A stretch of 31,082 nucleotides of DNA, from NCBI GenBank assembly GCA_001931905.2, contig MSJI02000425.1:1-31082 (forward strand), in the 5' to 3' direction. The notes beneath the pieces are model-generated. The model did no database searches, was not told where the DNA came from, and was given only the letters and a program-made list of their open reading frames with translations. Position 1 is the stretch's first letter. The number at the start of each line of letters is the position of its first letter. The DNA comes from Cladosporium sp. IMV 00045. Lineage: Eukaryota > Ascomycota > Dothideomycetes > Cladosporiales > Cladosporiaceae. A program made the translations under genes and the position numbers. Below, one piece after another: positions 10,274 to 19,400 of this stretch.

Positions 10274-11962
10274 ATGATGGGTGAGGGCTCATTCCAATAG
10301 ACGATGACCAGGTCGTAAAGCATTCCCTAATACATCTATTCAGATTTCGGTGTCAACCTGCTGATACCAGGTCTCATTCTGGTCCACTTGTTCGCCGCAC
10401 CATACTCCAAAGTGGAAGAATCATTCAATTTGCAAGCAACTCATGACATCCTGAATTATGGCCTTCCTTGGGCCAACTCAACGGCCGTCATCGCAGACAA
10501 GTTCGACCACGCCTCATTCCCGGGATCCGTACCGAGGACTTTCACAGGCGCTCTTCTTCTTGCCGGAGCTGCTTCGCCTTTCTCATCATTCCTAAGCTCT
10601 CCGGACCAAGTACAGTTCCTCGTTAGGGCGATTCTGGGAATGACCAACGCCGTTGCGCTGCTTTCCCTTCGATCCGCCGTCGACACTGCATATGGCAAGA
10701 TCGCAGGCCGCTGGTTCGTCCTCTTCCAGGCGAGCCAGTTTCACGTCATGTTCTATGCCTCGCGGACGTTGCCCAATATGTTCGCTTTCGCCGCCACGAC
10801 GGTTGCGTTGCGTAACTTGGTCCTGGCCAAAGCAGTTGCGGCAAAGTCTACTCGAAGCCAGAAGCGGAGACGATTAGCTTTGTATCTGCTGACTTTCGCG
10901 GGTATTGTCTTTCGCTCTGAGATTGCCATCTTACTGGCAATGGAGACTCTGGTTCTGCTAATACAGCAAAGAGCTTCCCTCACCAAAGAAGTCATCCCTG
11001 CTGGCATTGCAGGCGTCTCCATTGGACTCATGGTCACCGTCAGCGTCGATTCGTTCTTCTGGCAGCAGTTTCCACTCTGGCCTGAATGGACAGGTTTCTA
11101 TTACAACACCATCCTAGGCAAATCTGCAGACTGGGGAACTAGCCCGCCTGCGTACTATTTCGTCAATGCCCTGCCGCGCCTACTTCTCAACCCTATGACA
11201 CTCTTTGTCTGTATCCCACTCGCACTAGGCGTCAAGGCGACGCAAAAGACAAGCCAGGACATCTTAACACCGCACTTGGCTTTCATTGCCCTCTACAGCT
11301 TGCTCCCACACAAGGAGTGGCGGTTCATCATCTACAGCATTCCTGCTTTCACTGCGGTGGCATCCGCTGGCGCTTCTTGGATTTGGACGCGTCGGACGAA
11401 GATGATCGTGTATCAAGTGCTGGGTTTTGGTCTCGTCGTCACAACACTTGGCTCCTTCTTCGCAACTTCTGGCCTGCTCTTGATATCCAGTCTCAATTAC
11501 CCTGGCGGCGAAGCTTTGCAGCGTCTTCAAAAATTCGACACGTTACCCGGCAAGAGTGTCTACATGGATAATCTCTCATGCCAGACTGGCGTCACGCGGT
11601 TTCTGCAGACACAACCCAGCTGGACATACGACAAAACAGAGGATAAGGATTCTCTGCTGGATCCTACTTTCTGGCAGCAATTCGATTACGTGCTGGCTGA
11701 GGATCCCAAGCGGATCATCGGAAGTTGGCAGGTCGTCGATACCATCACAGGCTTCGCTGGCATCACAATCAAGCCGGAAGACGATGAAATGACCGCGTCA
11801 GATCTTATCGATGCAGGTATCATCTCACGCGCGAAAGACTCCTATTTACAGCTTGGGCAAGAGCTGCGAAAAACCGTGACCCGGGGTTATTGGCCGGTGA
11901 TAAGAATGGAGCCGAAGATCTACATCCTTCGCAGAGAGCCGCCTCCAGTGGTTGTTTCGTGA
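10274..11962 (+). CDS. ALG12: ALG12-type dolichyl-P-mannose alpha-1,6-mannosyltransferase
   Basis: This is a GT22-family ER membrane enzyme that adds the alpha-1,6-linked eighth mannose to the lipid-linked oligosaccharide for N-glycosylation. There are two coding exons. The first has only 7 nt (10274-10280, ATGATGG). A 63-nt intron follows, then exon 2 (10344-11962), for a total of 541 aa; yeast Alg12 has 551. The N-terminus shows the GT22 signature [20 protein letters not shown] with the acidic EE pair in the first luminal loop, then FPGSVPRTF. Several hydrophobic segments follow, including one around the conserved [13 protein letters not shown]. The C-terminal third is soluble-looking. The start is inferred: the family needs residues before AAPYSK, and the splice gives [19 protein letters not shown]. 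Either of the two adjacent ATGs could be used. Confidence 0.93.
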
Positions 11963-12066
11963 ACGCAACTAGTTGCTCATACGTAGTTCGACACCCTGTA
12001 CATACCAAGATCAGTCGTTGATATCACAGGCTTTTGGAGTAATAATGCCGCTGGCAACCGTCCCAC

Positions 12067-12751
12067 TCACTCGATCAAGTTCCCATCCGGATCGCGACAG
12101 TAGACGCTGCGCAACTTGCCCACCGCACCCGTGCGGTCGACGACTTTTGACCCTTCTAGGACCTGTGTTGACAAGAGGAGATGTATCAGTAGTGTTCGCC
12201 AGACCATTTCCCCCACCTCGCAAAGCACCTCATGGATAGAATCATACCTCAATCCCAGCTTCCGTCCAACAGCGCAATACATCATCAATCGGGTACTCCG
12301 TGATGAAACACAAATCTCCACTGCCGGGTTGCACGCGGGCGGCTTTGGGCTCGAACTCATGCCCGGAGAGGTGAAGGTTTATTTTTTGGGAGCCGAATTT
12401 GAGGGCGTTGCTTTGTGGTTTACACATCAGTCAGCTGAAGCATGCAAGTATGTACTAGTAGCTAGCTCTCTTTGATGCTTTGTTGTGGTAGGGTCGGACT
12501 GATGTTGATAGATGGAAGTGAAGTGGTGGATATAGGATAGGGACGTCGTCGGAGCGGACTATCTTCGATGCCTTTAAGGAATCCCTCGGTACTTTGATCA
12601 CTCACCGTTCGACGCCGTCGCCCGATCTGAATTTCTCGTGGCTCATTCCTAGATGCGTGGCGTAGAAGTCTACGGCCGCTTCGATGGATTTGACAGTAAG
12701 GACGACGTGGTCGAGGGATTGGACTGCGAAGTTGGGAGTTTGTTGGGACAT
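12067..12751 (-). CDS. VOC-superfamily (glyoxalase/bleomycin-resistance fold) protein
   Basis: This is a small protein of the vicinal oxygen chelate superfamily; substrate unknown. Three exons (12751-12606, 12410-12248, 12162-12067) join to 134 aa, the usual size for a single-domain member. The fold shows in the N-terminal LDHVVLTVKSIEAAVDFYATHLGM, the middle ALKFGSQKINLH, and the C-terminal SVYCRDPDGNLIE. The His of LDHV, the His of NLH and the final Glu are the expected metal-ligand positions. Intron 1 is 195 nt with a GTGAGT donor and a CTGAC branch site; intron 2 is 85 nt. An in-frame ATG at 12865 would add 38 residues of unconserved look, so 12751 is preferred. Similar fungal proteins are often labelled glyoxalase or virulence-protein-like, but sequence alone does not fix a reaction. 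Confidence 0.85.
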
Positions 12752-12971
12752 GGTCGGTGGTGGTGATACTCTTGCGAATCTTGTTATATGAGAGATTTCC
12801 TTCGTGCTTATGAACATGAATTCTTCGTTTGCAGATGGTTTGAGGGAGGTGTTGGGTGTCAGCAACAGTGAGATGTCTATATTGCCGAGGGTAGGTGAAT
12901 GTTGAAATAATTTTTTACAATATATCTTATGAAAGCGACAGCGTCCTCATGAATTCTTGTCAAGATATCTA

Positions 12972-13054
12972 GCTTCTTTAGCTCAGTGGTAGAGCGTGGG
13001 ATTGCAGCAATGCAAGATATCCTAAGGTCCCTGTTTCGATCACGGGAGGGAGCT
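12972..13054 (+). tRNA. tRNA-Cys (anticodon GCA) with an 11-nt intron
   Basis: The sequence folds into a full cloverleaf. The acceptor stem is GCTTCTT (12972-12978) with AGGGAGC (13047-13053), including three G-U pairs. The D arm is GCTC/GAGC with loop AGTGGTA. The anticodon stem is TGGGA (12997-13001) with TCCTA (13020-13024), and the T arm is CCTGT/ACGGG with loop TTCGATC. The anticodon GCA is at 13004-13006. An 11-nt intron (13008-13018) sits one base 3' of the anticodon, the normal eukaryotic site, and contains TGC, which can pair with the anticodon as in many pre-tRNAs. The mature length is 72 nt. The discriminator base is T (U73), the identity base of tRNA-Cys. Confidence 0.95.
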
Positions 13055-13057
13055 TTA

Positions 13058-13064
13058 TTTTTTT
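13058..13064 (+). terminator. RNA polymerase III terminator of tRNA-Cys
   Basis: A run of seven T starts four bases after the last base of the tRNA. A second run of six T follows at about 13069. Confidence 0.85.
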
Positions 13065-13462
13065 GCATTTTTTGCATACTAACATCTCTTAAGGCATGCA
13101 AATGGTTGTTACCATTTTTGTCTTCTCAATGATAACAGCAGAACGATATGAAAAATGATGTGATTTGTTCTCGAAAGATTTCGCATGATCTGGTATAGTA
13201 TTGCCAAATATTGTATCGTACAATAACAAGCCTTTAAGGTTGATGAGACTATACAGCGAGGCATGCACTAGGGGTTAGATTGGTCAACGAGCGCATGTAC
13301 ATGCTTGTTCTACTCGAACGTCCAATAAGGGGCAAATGCAAATAGCAAGGTATTGCTATGCCGGACGAGAGGTTACGAGGGCCTGGTCTTACTGCGGGGT
13401 CTCTGGTTTCCCCTCCCAGCCATGCACGTTGGACGAGATGCACAAGAGCTCAACAGGCGTGG

Positions 13463-13469
13463 TATATAG
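13463..13469 (+). promoter_or_regulatory. Candidate TATA box of the short-chain dehydrogenase
   Basis: TATATAG lies 107 bp before the dehydrogenase ATG. No ATG occurs between a start site 30 bp downstream (about 13495) and the gene's own ATG, which fits use of this box. The rest of 13065-13569 shows no gene. Confidence 0.4.
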
Positions 13470-13569
13470 ACTTGTATGGGATGCGACGTTTGGAATAAAG
13501 AATTTCATTCCTCTATTTACCTCAACCGTAGTTCAGACATACCGAGAAACCGCATAACCCAAACCAATC

Positions 13570-14584
13570 ATGGCACCGAAGACAGCGTACATCACCGGCG
13601 GCGCCTCTGGCATCGGACTGGCCGTTGCCCAGGCTTTGAGCAAACGACAGTTCCGAATAGCCATTGCCGACATAAACCCCTCAGCAGCGCAAGATGTTGT
13701 CAAACAGCTGAATGCAACTGCTACCACCGGCCAAGAGCACCTCGCCGTGGAAGTCGACGTCTCATCGTGGGAGTCGCAGGTTGCCGCTTTCGAGGAAGCG
13801 CTTGCGAACTTCAAGACGATAGACATCGTGATCGTCAACGCGGGAGTGGGGGAGAAAGTCTTCGTGCCTAATGATGGTGGGAAAGGACGGGGATTCGTGA
13901 AACCGGATTTGAGGATCTTGGACGTCGATCTGAATGGGTTCCTCTACACGTCTGCTTTGGCCATTCAGCAGATGCGCAGGCAGGAAGTCAGCCAGAATGG
14001 GCTGAGGGGCAAGAGTGAGCGGGGCCTCGCGCGGACTGTGAATGCTCTCGCTGATTTGGTCGAATAGTCATCGGGACTGCGTCGGTGTGCGGGTTTTACT
14101 GTGTTCCTAGTAGGTACATGCATTGCCTCTTCATTGAAGAGTGCTGACCTCTTTCCCAGCACTTCCAGTGTACACGGCAGCAAAACAGTAAGTCTGCCTG
14201 CTCTTTCCTTGCAACACTTTTCCGGAAGTTGACTGACTCCACTACAGCGGCGCCGTGGGATTCGTACGCTCCTACGGCAAATACCTGCCAGAGGAGCAGA
14301 TCACACTTAACGCTGTCTGTCCACACGTCGCCAGATCCGGCATCAGCACCAGCTCGTTCTATGATGGACTAGAAAGCCAGCGCTTGTTGACACCGATGGA
14401 TGGAATAGTTGATGCTTTCATGCAGTTTGTGGATCGAGACGATATGAGCGGGGAGTGTCTCGAAATTGGTCCAGTCGGTGGGCCTCAGCTAAGAGAGCCG
14501 GCACATGTGCTCAACAGAGAAAGCGAGGTGGTGAACGGCTTACTCTACCAGAGAGGCCACGTTCTGCACGAGCCAAAGTCATAG
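13570..14584 (+). CDS. Short-chain dehydrogenase/reductase (classical SDR, NAD(P)-dependent)
   Basis: Four exons (13570-14014, 14068-14109, 14160-14187, 14248-14584) give 283 aa. The Rossmann cofactor motif TGGASGIG is at residues 9-16 and the structural NAG at N90-G92. The catalytic set is S154, Y167 and K171, in YTAAK with the usual 13-residue Ser-Tyr spacing. The acidic residue after the second strand (IADINPS) favours NAD(H). The overall layout resembles fungal 15-hydroxyprostaglandin-dehydrogenase-like SDRs; the substrate is unknown. Introns are 53, 50 and 60 nt. The donor of intron 2 is taken as GTAGGT at 14110 because it restores the frame into LPVYTAAKHG; a GTACAT 4 nt downstream would break it. 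The gene is convergent with VPS30, with 14 bp between stop codons. Confidence 0.92.
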
Positions 14585-14598
14585 GTAGAAGAATGTCC

Positions 14599-16080
14599 TC
14601 AACGGCCGTTGCTCGGTTCGGCCGCATCGTCTGCAACATGGCTGGCATGCGCCAGCAAGAATTTGCAGCAAGTCAACGTGTATTTGCATGCTTTGGTCCA
14701 TTGTTCTTCTTGACCGAAATTGCCCAGCTTGATACTGGCCTCTCCAATCTTGTCCTTGGTGATAGAGTAAGGCATCTGCAAGCCAGCGGAGCCTGGTGCT
14801 CGGGAAGAAGTTCGCGCAACATGCTCCCCGAGTTGACGCAGGCAGTCCAGAAATGCCACCATGCCGCTGTCGAAGCTTCGGTGCAGGAATCCGAAACTCA
14901 GAGGGACATCCCCTGATGAGTAGAGCTCGAACATGGTGCCCTTGGTTTTTGATGGCGTACCATTAGATGATTGATCAGGTCTCTCAATCTTCTCGATCTT
15001 GGATGTCGAGCCCATAGGATGCAGCTTCCAGCCTTGCAGCTTACATTTTTCCTTGTCCGCAACGATGGCAGTCAGCAGCATGACTTGACCCCAAGCGGCG
15101 TTGATCTCAGCCCAGTCGACTGGATGATCTGGCAATCGTCCGAGTCGTAATCCGTTGATTGTACCGAAGTGCCCATCATGTCCGATACAGAATGTGTCAT
15201 TATAGACGTTCGTCCGCTGCAGAGATTCGAGTAGCTTCGTGTCGTGCGCCAGCTGGTTTTGCAAGCTATCACGCTCTTCTTGGAAGGCCGTCAACTCGGC
15301 AGTGAAAGCGTTTCGTTCGCTCCAGAAACGTTCTTCCTCCTCGTCGAGGTCTTCGGCTTCTGCGTCCAGCGCTGCAATCTCATCTTCCATGCGTGCCTTT
15401 TCTGCTTCCAGGGCCTCGAGCTCTTCGAGAGCTTGCTTCTCCCGACGTTGGGCATCCTCCAAGTCTGCCTTTGTTTTGGATCTCTCTTCATCAGTGGGCA
15501 CATCCTCTTGTGCATGTTTGAGAAATTGCACGTAGGCGTCTCGCTCGCGCGTGACGGCTGCTTGCCGCTTGTGGAGGCCATCGAGCAATATGTCGGTACA
15601 CTCCATGCAGATGGGATGATCAATGTCCGAACGTGCGGACAGAATCTCAAATAGTCTCATCGTTTGCTCCAGATCAGCAGAGTTGATTGTAGCAACGCCA
15701 TCAACATCCTTGTTTTCTTTGCTTGGTTTTGGTGGCGCAAGTTTGGCTTTGGATGGTGAAGGTGCCCCTTGATCCTGCTTCTCTGGCCCAAATTGCGATT
15801 CGGTGAGCATGATGTAGCTCATATCTGGTTTTGCTTTGTGAGAAGTCTTCTGTCCAGTGGAGATACGGCGCTTCTGTATTGGAGCGCCAGCATGCTGGGA
15901 GGCGTCGTCATATTGTTGTCGCCTTTCTGTTGCGGCCGCCGAACGAGGTGCGTCTGGCGAATTCGGCACAAGTGTTGGTGCAGCATCGGCAAGAATCTTG
16001 AAGGAAGCTGGGTTGAGATCTTCCAGCGTGCCATCGACCTTGAGTGGCGTTCTGCATTTCTGGCATATGAGTTGAGACAT
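14599..16080 (-). CDS. VPS30: Beclin-1/Atg6/Vps30 family protein, PI3-kinase complex subunit
   Basis: This is a subunit of the class III phosphatidylinositol 3-kinase (Vps34) complexes in autophagy (complex I) and vacuolar sorting/endosomes (complex II). It is one uninterrupted exon of 493 aa. The N-terminus has CQKC (C6, C9) followed by RTPLKVDGTLEDLNPASF, and a second pair CMEC (C158, C161) in the Beclin-typical context HPICMECTDILLDGL. A Glu/Lys-rich coiled coil spans about 165-290. The evolutionarily conserved/BARA domain begins near N294 (NDTFCIGHDGHFGTINGLRLGRL) and includes VDWAEINAAWGQ. An in-frame ATG 15 codons upstream (16125) exists, but ATG 16080 sits directly before the family N-terminus and is preferred. 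The gene diverges from SCM3. Confidence 0.94.
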   Translation of the reverse strand: MSQLICQKCRTPLKVDGTLEDLNPASFKILADAAPTLVPNSPDAPRSAAATERRQQYDDASQHAGAPIQKRRISTGQKTSHKAKPDMSYIMLTESQFGPEKQDQGAPSPSKAKLAPPKPSKENKDVDGVATINSADLEQTMRLFEILSARSDIDHPICMECTDILLDGLHKRQAAVTRERDAYVQFLKHAQEDVPTDEERSKTKADLEDAQRREKQALEELEALEAEKARMEDEIAALDAEAEDLDEEEERFWSERNAFTAELTAFQEERDSLQNQLAHDTKLLESLQRTNVYNDTFCIGHDGHFGTINGLRLGRLPDHPVDWAEINAAWGQVMLLTAIVADKEKCKLQGWKLHPMGSTSKIEKIERPDQSSNGTPSKTKGTMFELYSSGDVPLSFGFLHRSFDSGMVAFLDCLRQLGEHVARTSSRAPGSAGLQMPYSITKDKIGEASIKLGNFGQEEQWTKACKYTLTCCKFLLAHASHVADDAAEPSNGR

Positions 16081-16449
16081 CTCGAAAGGTGAGTAGCAGT
16101 TGCCGGTGCTGAAGAGAATTCCCACTCTGCGAATGCGTGCTATCGTTTCACCATCGGTCGGTGCGAGTTCTCCAAAACAATCATGAAGTGAGCCTGATCG
16201 CGCAAGTCTAGACTGTCGTCACCTCGTCTGCTTGAATGTAAGTTGATGTAAGGTCCACCTGCCCACTAATTTAAAGTTTGGGCATGTGATCGCGCGTTGC
16301 TTCAAACATTGCAGGTTTGCCGAAGCCGCGTCCATAACATTTGTGTCGCAACTGCGCAATCGCCAAACTCAACGACACTTGAATGCATAATTCCGACGCA
16401 ACTTGGTGCTGGAATTCTGGATGGTCGGGAGGTTGGTAGAATCGCGAGG
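16081..16449. promoter_or_regulatory. Shared divergent promoter of VPS30 and SCM3
   Basis: These 369 bp lie between two outward-facing start codons. The SCM3 side holds short upstream ATG frames (16383-16439, and 16421 onwards running past the SCM3 ATG). No other gene was seen. Confidence 0.55.
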
Positions 16450-19400
16450 ATGGAGCAATACTTCCAGAACAGGGCGTCTGTTGACGACGAACCCGTCCTT
16501 GCACACAACCGCCGCGCCAATGACGCTCGACTGAAATCGCGCTTCGAACACATCTTTTGGAAGTACGGCAGGGACTTTGAAGGTATCGGCGACGAGATCG
16601 ACTTGGAGACCGGAGAAGTTCACGTGAATAACGGGCACCTTGAAAATATGCGACACGAGGTCGATCCTGGCGAAGTCCTTAGGATGTTCGGAGACAGTCT
16701 TGACAAGAGTGCGGGACCTGGACGCGGTGGACATTTCGTAGGCGAGACGCTTCCAGAGGATGATGCGGACTCCAGTGGCTCCGGATATTCAAGCGGCGGA
16801 TCTGCTGCGAGTGATAATGAGAACGAGTTTCGTGGAACGCAACAACACGCCCCAGATGAGCTGCCGTCCGGCATGTACTCAGAGCACACCGATATGCCGC
16901 CTGCAGTACATCAGCCTCGATCAACATCGCGTGCTCATCGCTCGGTCACAGGCCGAAATGGACATCAAGGTCCAAGCGGAAACAGGCCTCTCGTTCACTC
17001 CCGCGCTGAAACATCAAACAGCGTGCCATTCAATCTGCCATTACTACAGGGATCCATGGATGCCATGCAGACTAAGCGTGGGACGCGTAGATCGATTGAC
17101 CCTAATGACATTCAAGAGCTCGGTCTAAGCATAGCGAATCAACTTGCACAGTTCATGTCTCGAGCCTCAAAAGACAAGAGCAAGAGTAGGAAGCACCGTA
17201 GTCGCAATACTGACACATCTCATCATTGGGAATACCCGAGACTTCCCGGGGATCGAAGGAGCCGTACGCCGAGTCCTCCGCGGGCGGCACCACCAATCTC
17301 TTCTGCTGCCATGTTCAACACATCGCCTGGAGGCCAAGGTTCCATCTGGGCTCCTGTACGTCATACCAGGCCACACAAGCGTAGACGTAGCGACAGAGTT
17401 GAGCACACAGGGGTCGCCGAGGTCGTCGAGGCCGTGGAGACCGATGGCAACGAGGATCATGCCGAGCCAATGCAAAGCGAGCCAACGTACCACAGGCCTA
17501 CACAACGTGGCGACAGACACATTGCAGGTCCTCGAAAAAAGATATGTTACAATTGCGGCGAAACGAAGACCACTGTTTTCAGGAAAGGGCCTCACGGAAG
17601 GCTATGTAACCCTTGCGGACTCTACTACTATCGGTATGAGAAGTTGAGGCCAGTGGCAAGACCTTCGTCGTCACAAGGACAAGACAAAGACGAGTTCGAA
17701 ATACCTGTGACGCCTTCCTCTGGTGTTTTGTCTGGATATACCGCCAACACAGGCCGCGCTATCACCGACAGAAAACAACGCACTCCATTTACTACCGAGG
17801 AAGAAGAACTCATCGTCAGGCTTCGTGAGGTCGATCAAATGTCATGGTCTGCGGTAGCCCGGCTGCTCAACAACAGATCCGGGGCAGCCGTTTCACGCCA
17901 CTACAAGCAATATCTTCTTCTTTCAGGCTCCGGTGCTTCTCGGCCGTCCATGGAGGAAGCTTCACCCTTGGGTCGGGCTCTCATGATCGAGAACGAGCAA
18001 ATGAATGATCCTGATGCCACAACGCCCCAGAACCGTCCTCATCAGCTTTCAGAAGAGAATCGGCCTACCTCTTCTGGAGCACAGGAGCTGGATGTCCGAG
18101 ATCCGGCTTTAAGATTGTGGGACGAAGAGAACAGTTCGCTCGAAGAGATGCCCGATCAACTTATTGAGAGGGACGCGGACGGCGTTCGGCAGCGACATGA
18201 TGACTTGAGCAGCCATCAACGCCGTCCAGAACAATCGATATCAGCAGGTGCCGACATTTCATCTCGTCCAGCAGGCGACTCTGAAGTAGAACGCAGAGAG
18301 TACAACGATCGCATTCGAATGCCGCCGCCAGCGTTACGCGGCCGATCATCGCATCAGCGCCCGAATGCAACTTTGAGGACATCTGACCCTGGACTTCTCA
18401 AAGCACGTGCCTTGGATGAAGCATCATGTGTTGCGCCAGAACCGCAGACACCTTTGATACCTACGCCGACGCGTCAAGACCCGCCGCGTCCTCCACAGGT
18501 CGGTCCTTCAGCTTGGTCTAAAACCCAACCAGCCAGCAAAGGAAATCTGCCTTTCCAGCCAGCTCGCAAGCGCTTTGCCCCGGTATCAGTGCGAGAGCCA
18601 GTTGATCCATCAGCTGAACAGCTCATGGATGGTCCCGCCGAGGATAGATCTCATCGCCATATTTCTAATGGGCATTCCCATACCAGCAGCACGGCATCCC
18701 GCCTCTCGCCGAGTGAAGTGGTGCTTACCGGTCAAGACCAAGGTAGTCCTTCGTTGGTACCATCCCTTTCACCAGTTGAGCACGGTGGTGTCCCAGCAAG
18801 TGAAAAATCAAGACGCTCGGGGCGTCTGACACGAAAGAATGGAAACGATCAACCAACTCAAGAGACAGAAGTACTCGAGGGTGGCGTGATCTCTGACGAA
18901 AACACGACAACATCTCAGACCAAACCAACTAAGGATCGAGATGATTCCTCTGGCTTCACTCAAGAACAAGACGAGTTCATCAAGAACGCTCACGAAAAAC
19001 AAGGTCTCTTATGGGCCACGATTGCCGCAGTGTTGCCTGGAGATGGTCAGAAGTCAAGTCAATCTGTCATTGACAGGTACTATGGTCATATAGAAGACAA
19101 AGCGCCCAAGCAGACACCAACGAAAGCGACACCAAAGATACCCACGATGAAGCCCGGCTATGAAGGGAGTGCCTACGCGCGCTATACCAATGAAGAAAGC
19201 CAGAAGGTTATTCGGCTCAGAGAGGAGGAAGGTCTGACGTGGAAAGAAATGGCACCTCACTTTCCCCACCGCACTGCGATTTCTCTGAGGAACCATTATC
19301 ATCTTGATCCAACGCGCAGGGACAAGCAGAGCAAAGTGCAATCGCCTGCTGGTGCTGCTAAACGGCCACGTCATTCAATGCCATTGCTCCGGCAAGCAGT

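Noticed and set aside
12752..12865. Longer VOC protein starting at 12865
   Set aside because: It adds 38 unconserved residues before a normal VOC N-terminus. The total from 12751 already matches the family length.
14110..14117. Donor GTACAT at 14114 for the second dehydrogenase intron
   Set aside because: It shifts the frame and destroys the YxxxK catalytic motif. GTAGGT at 14110 keeps it.
16297..16449. Extension of the Scm3-like protein upstream of 16450
   Set aside because: The open frame begins with TTG and contains no ATG before 16450. The family core starts soon after 16450.
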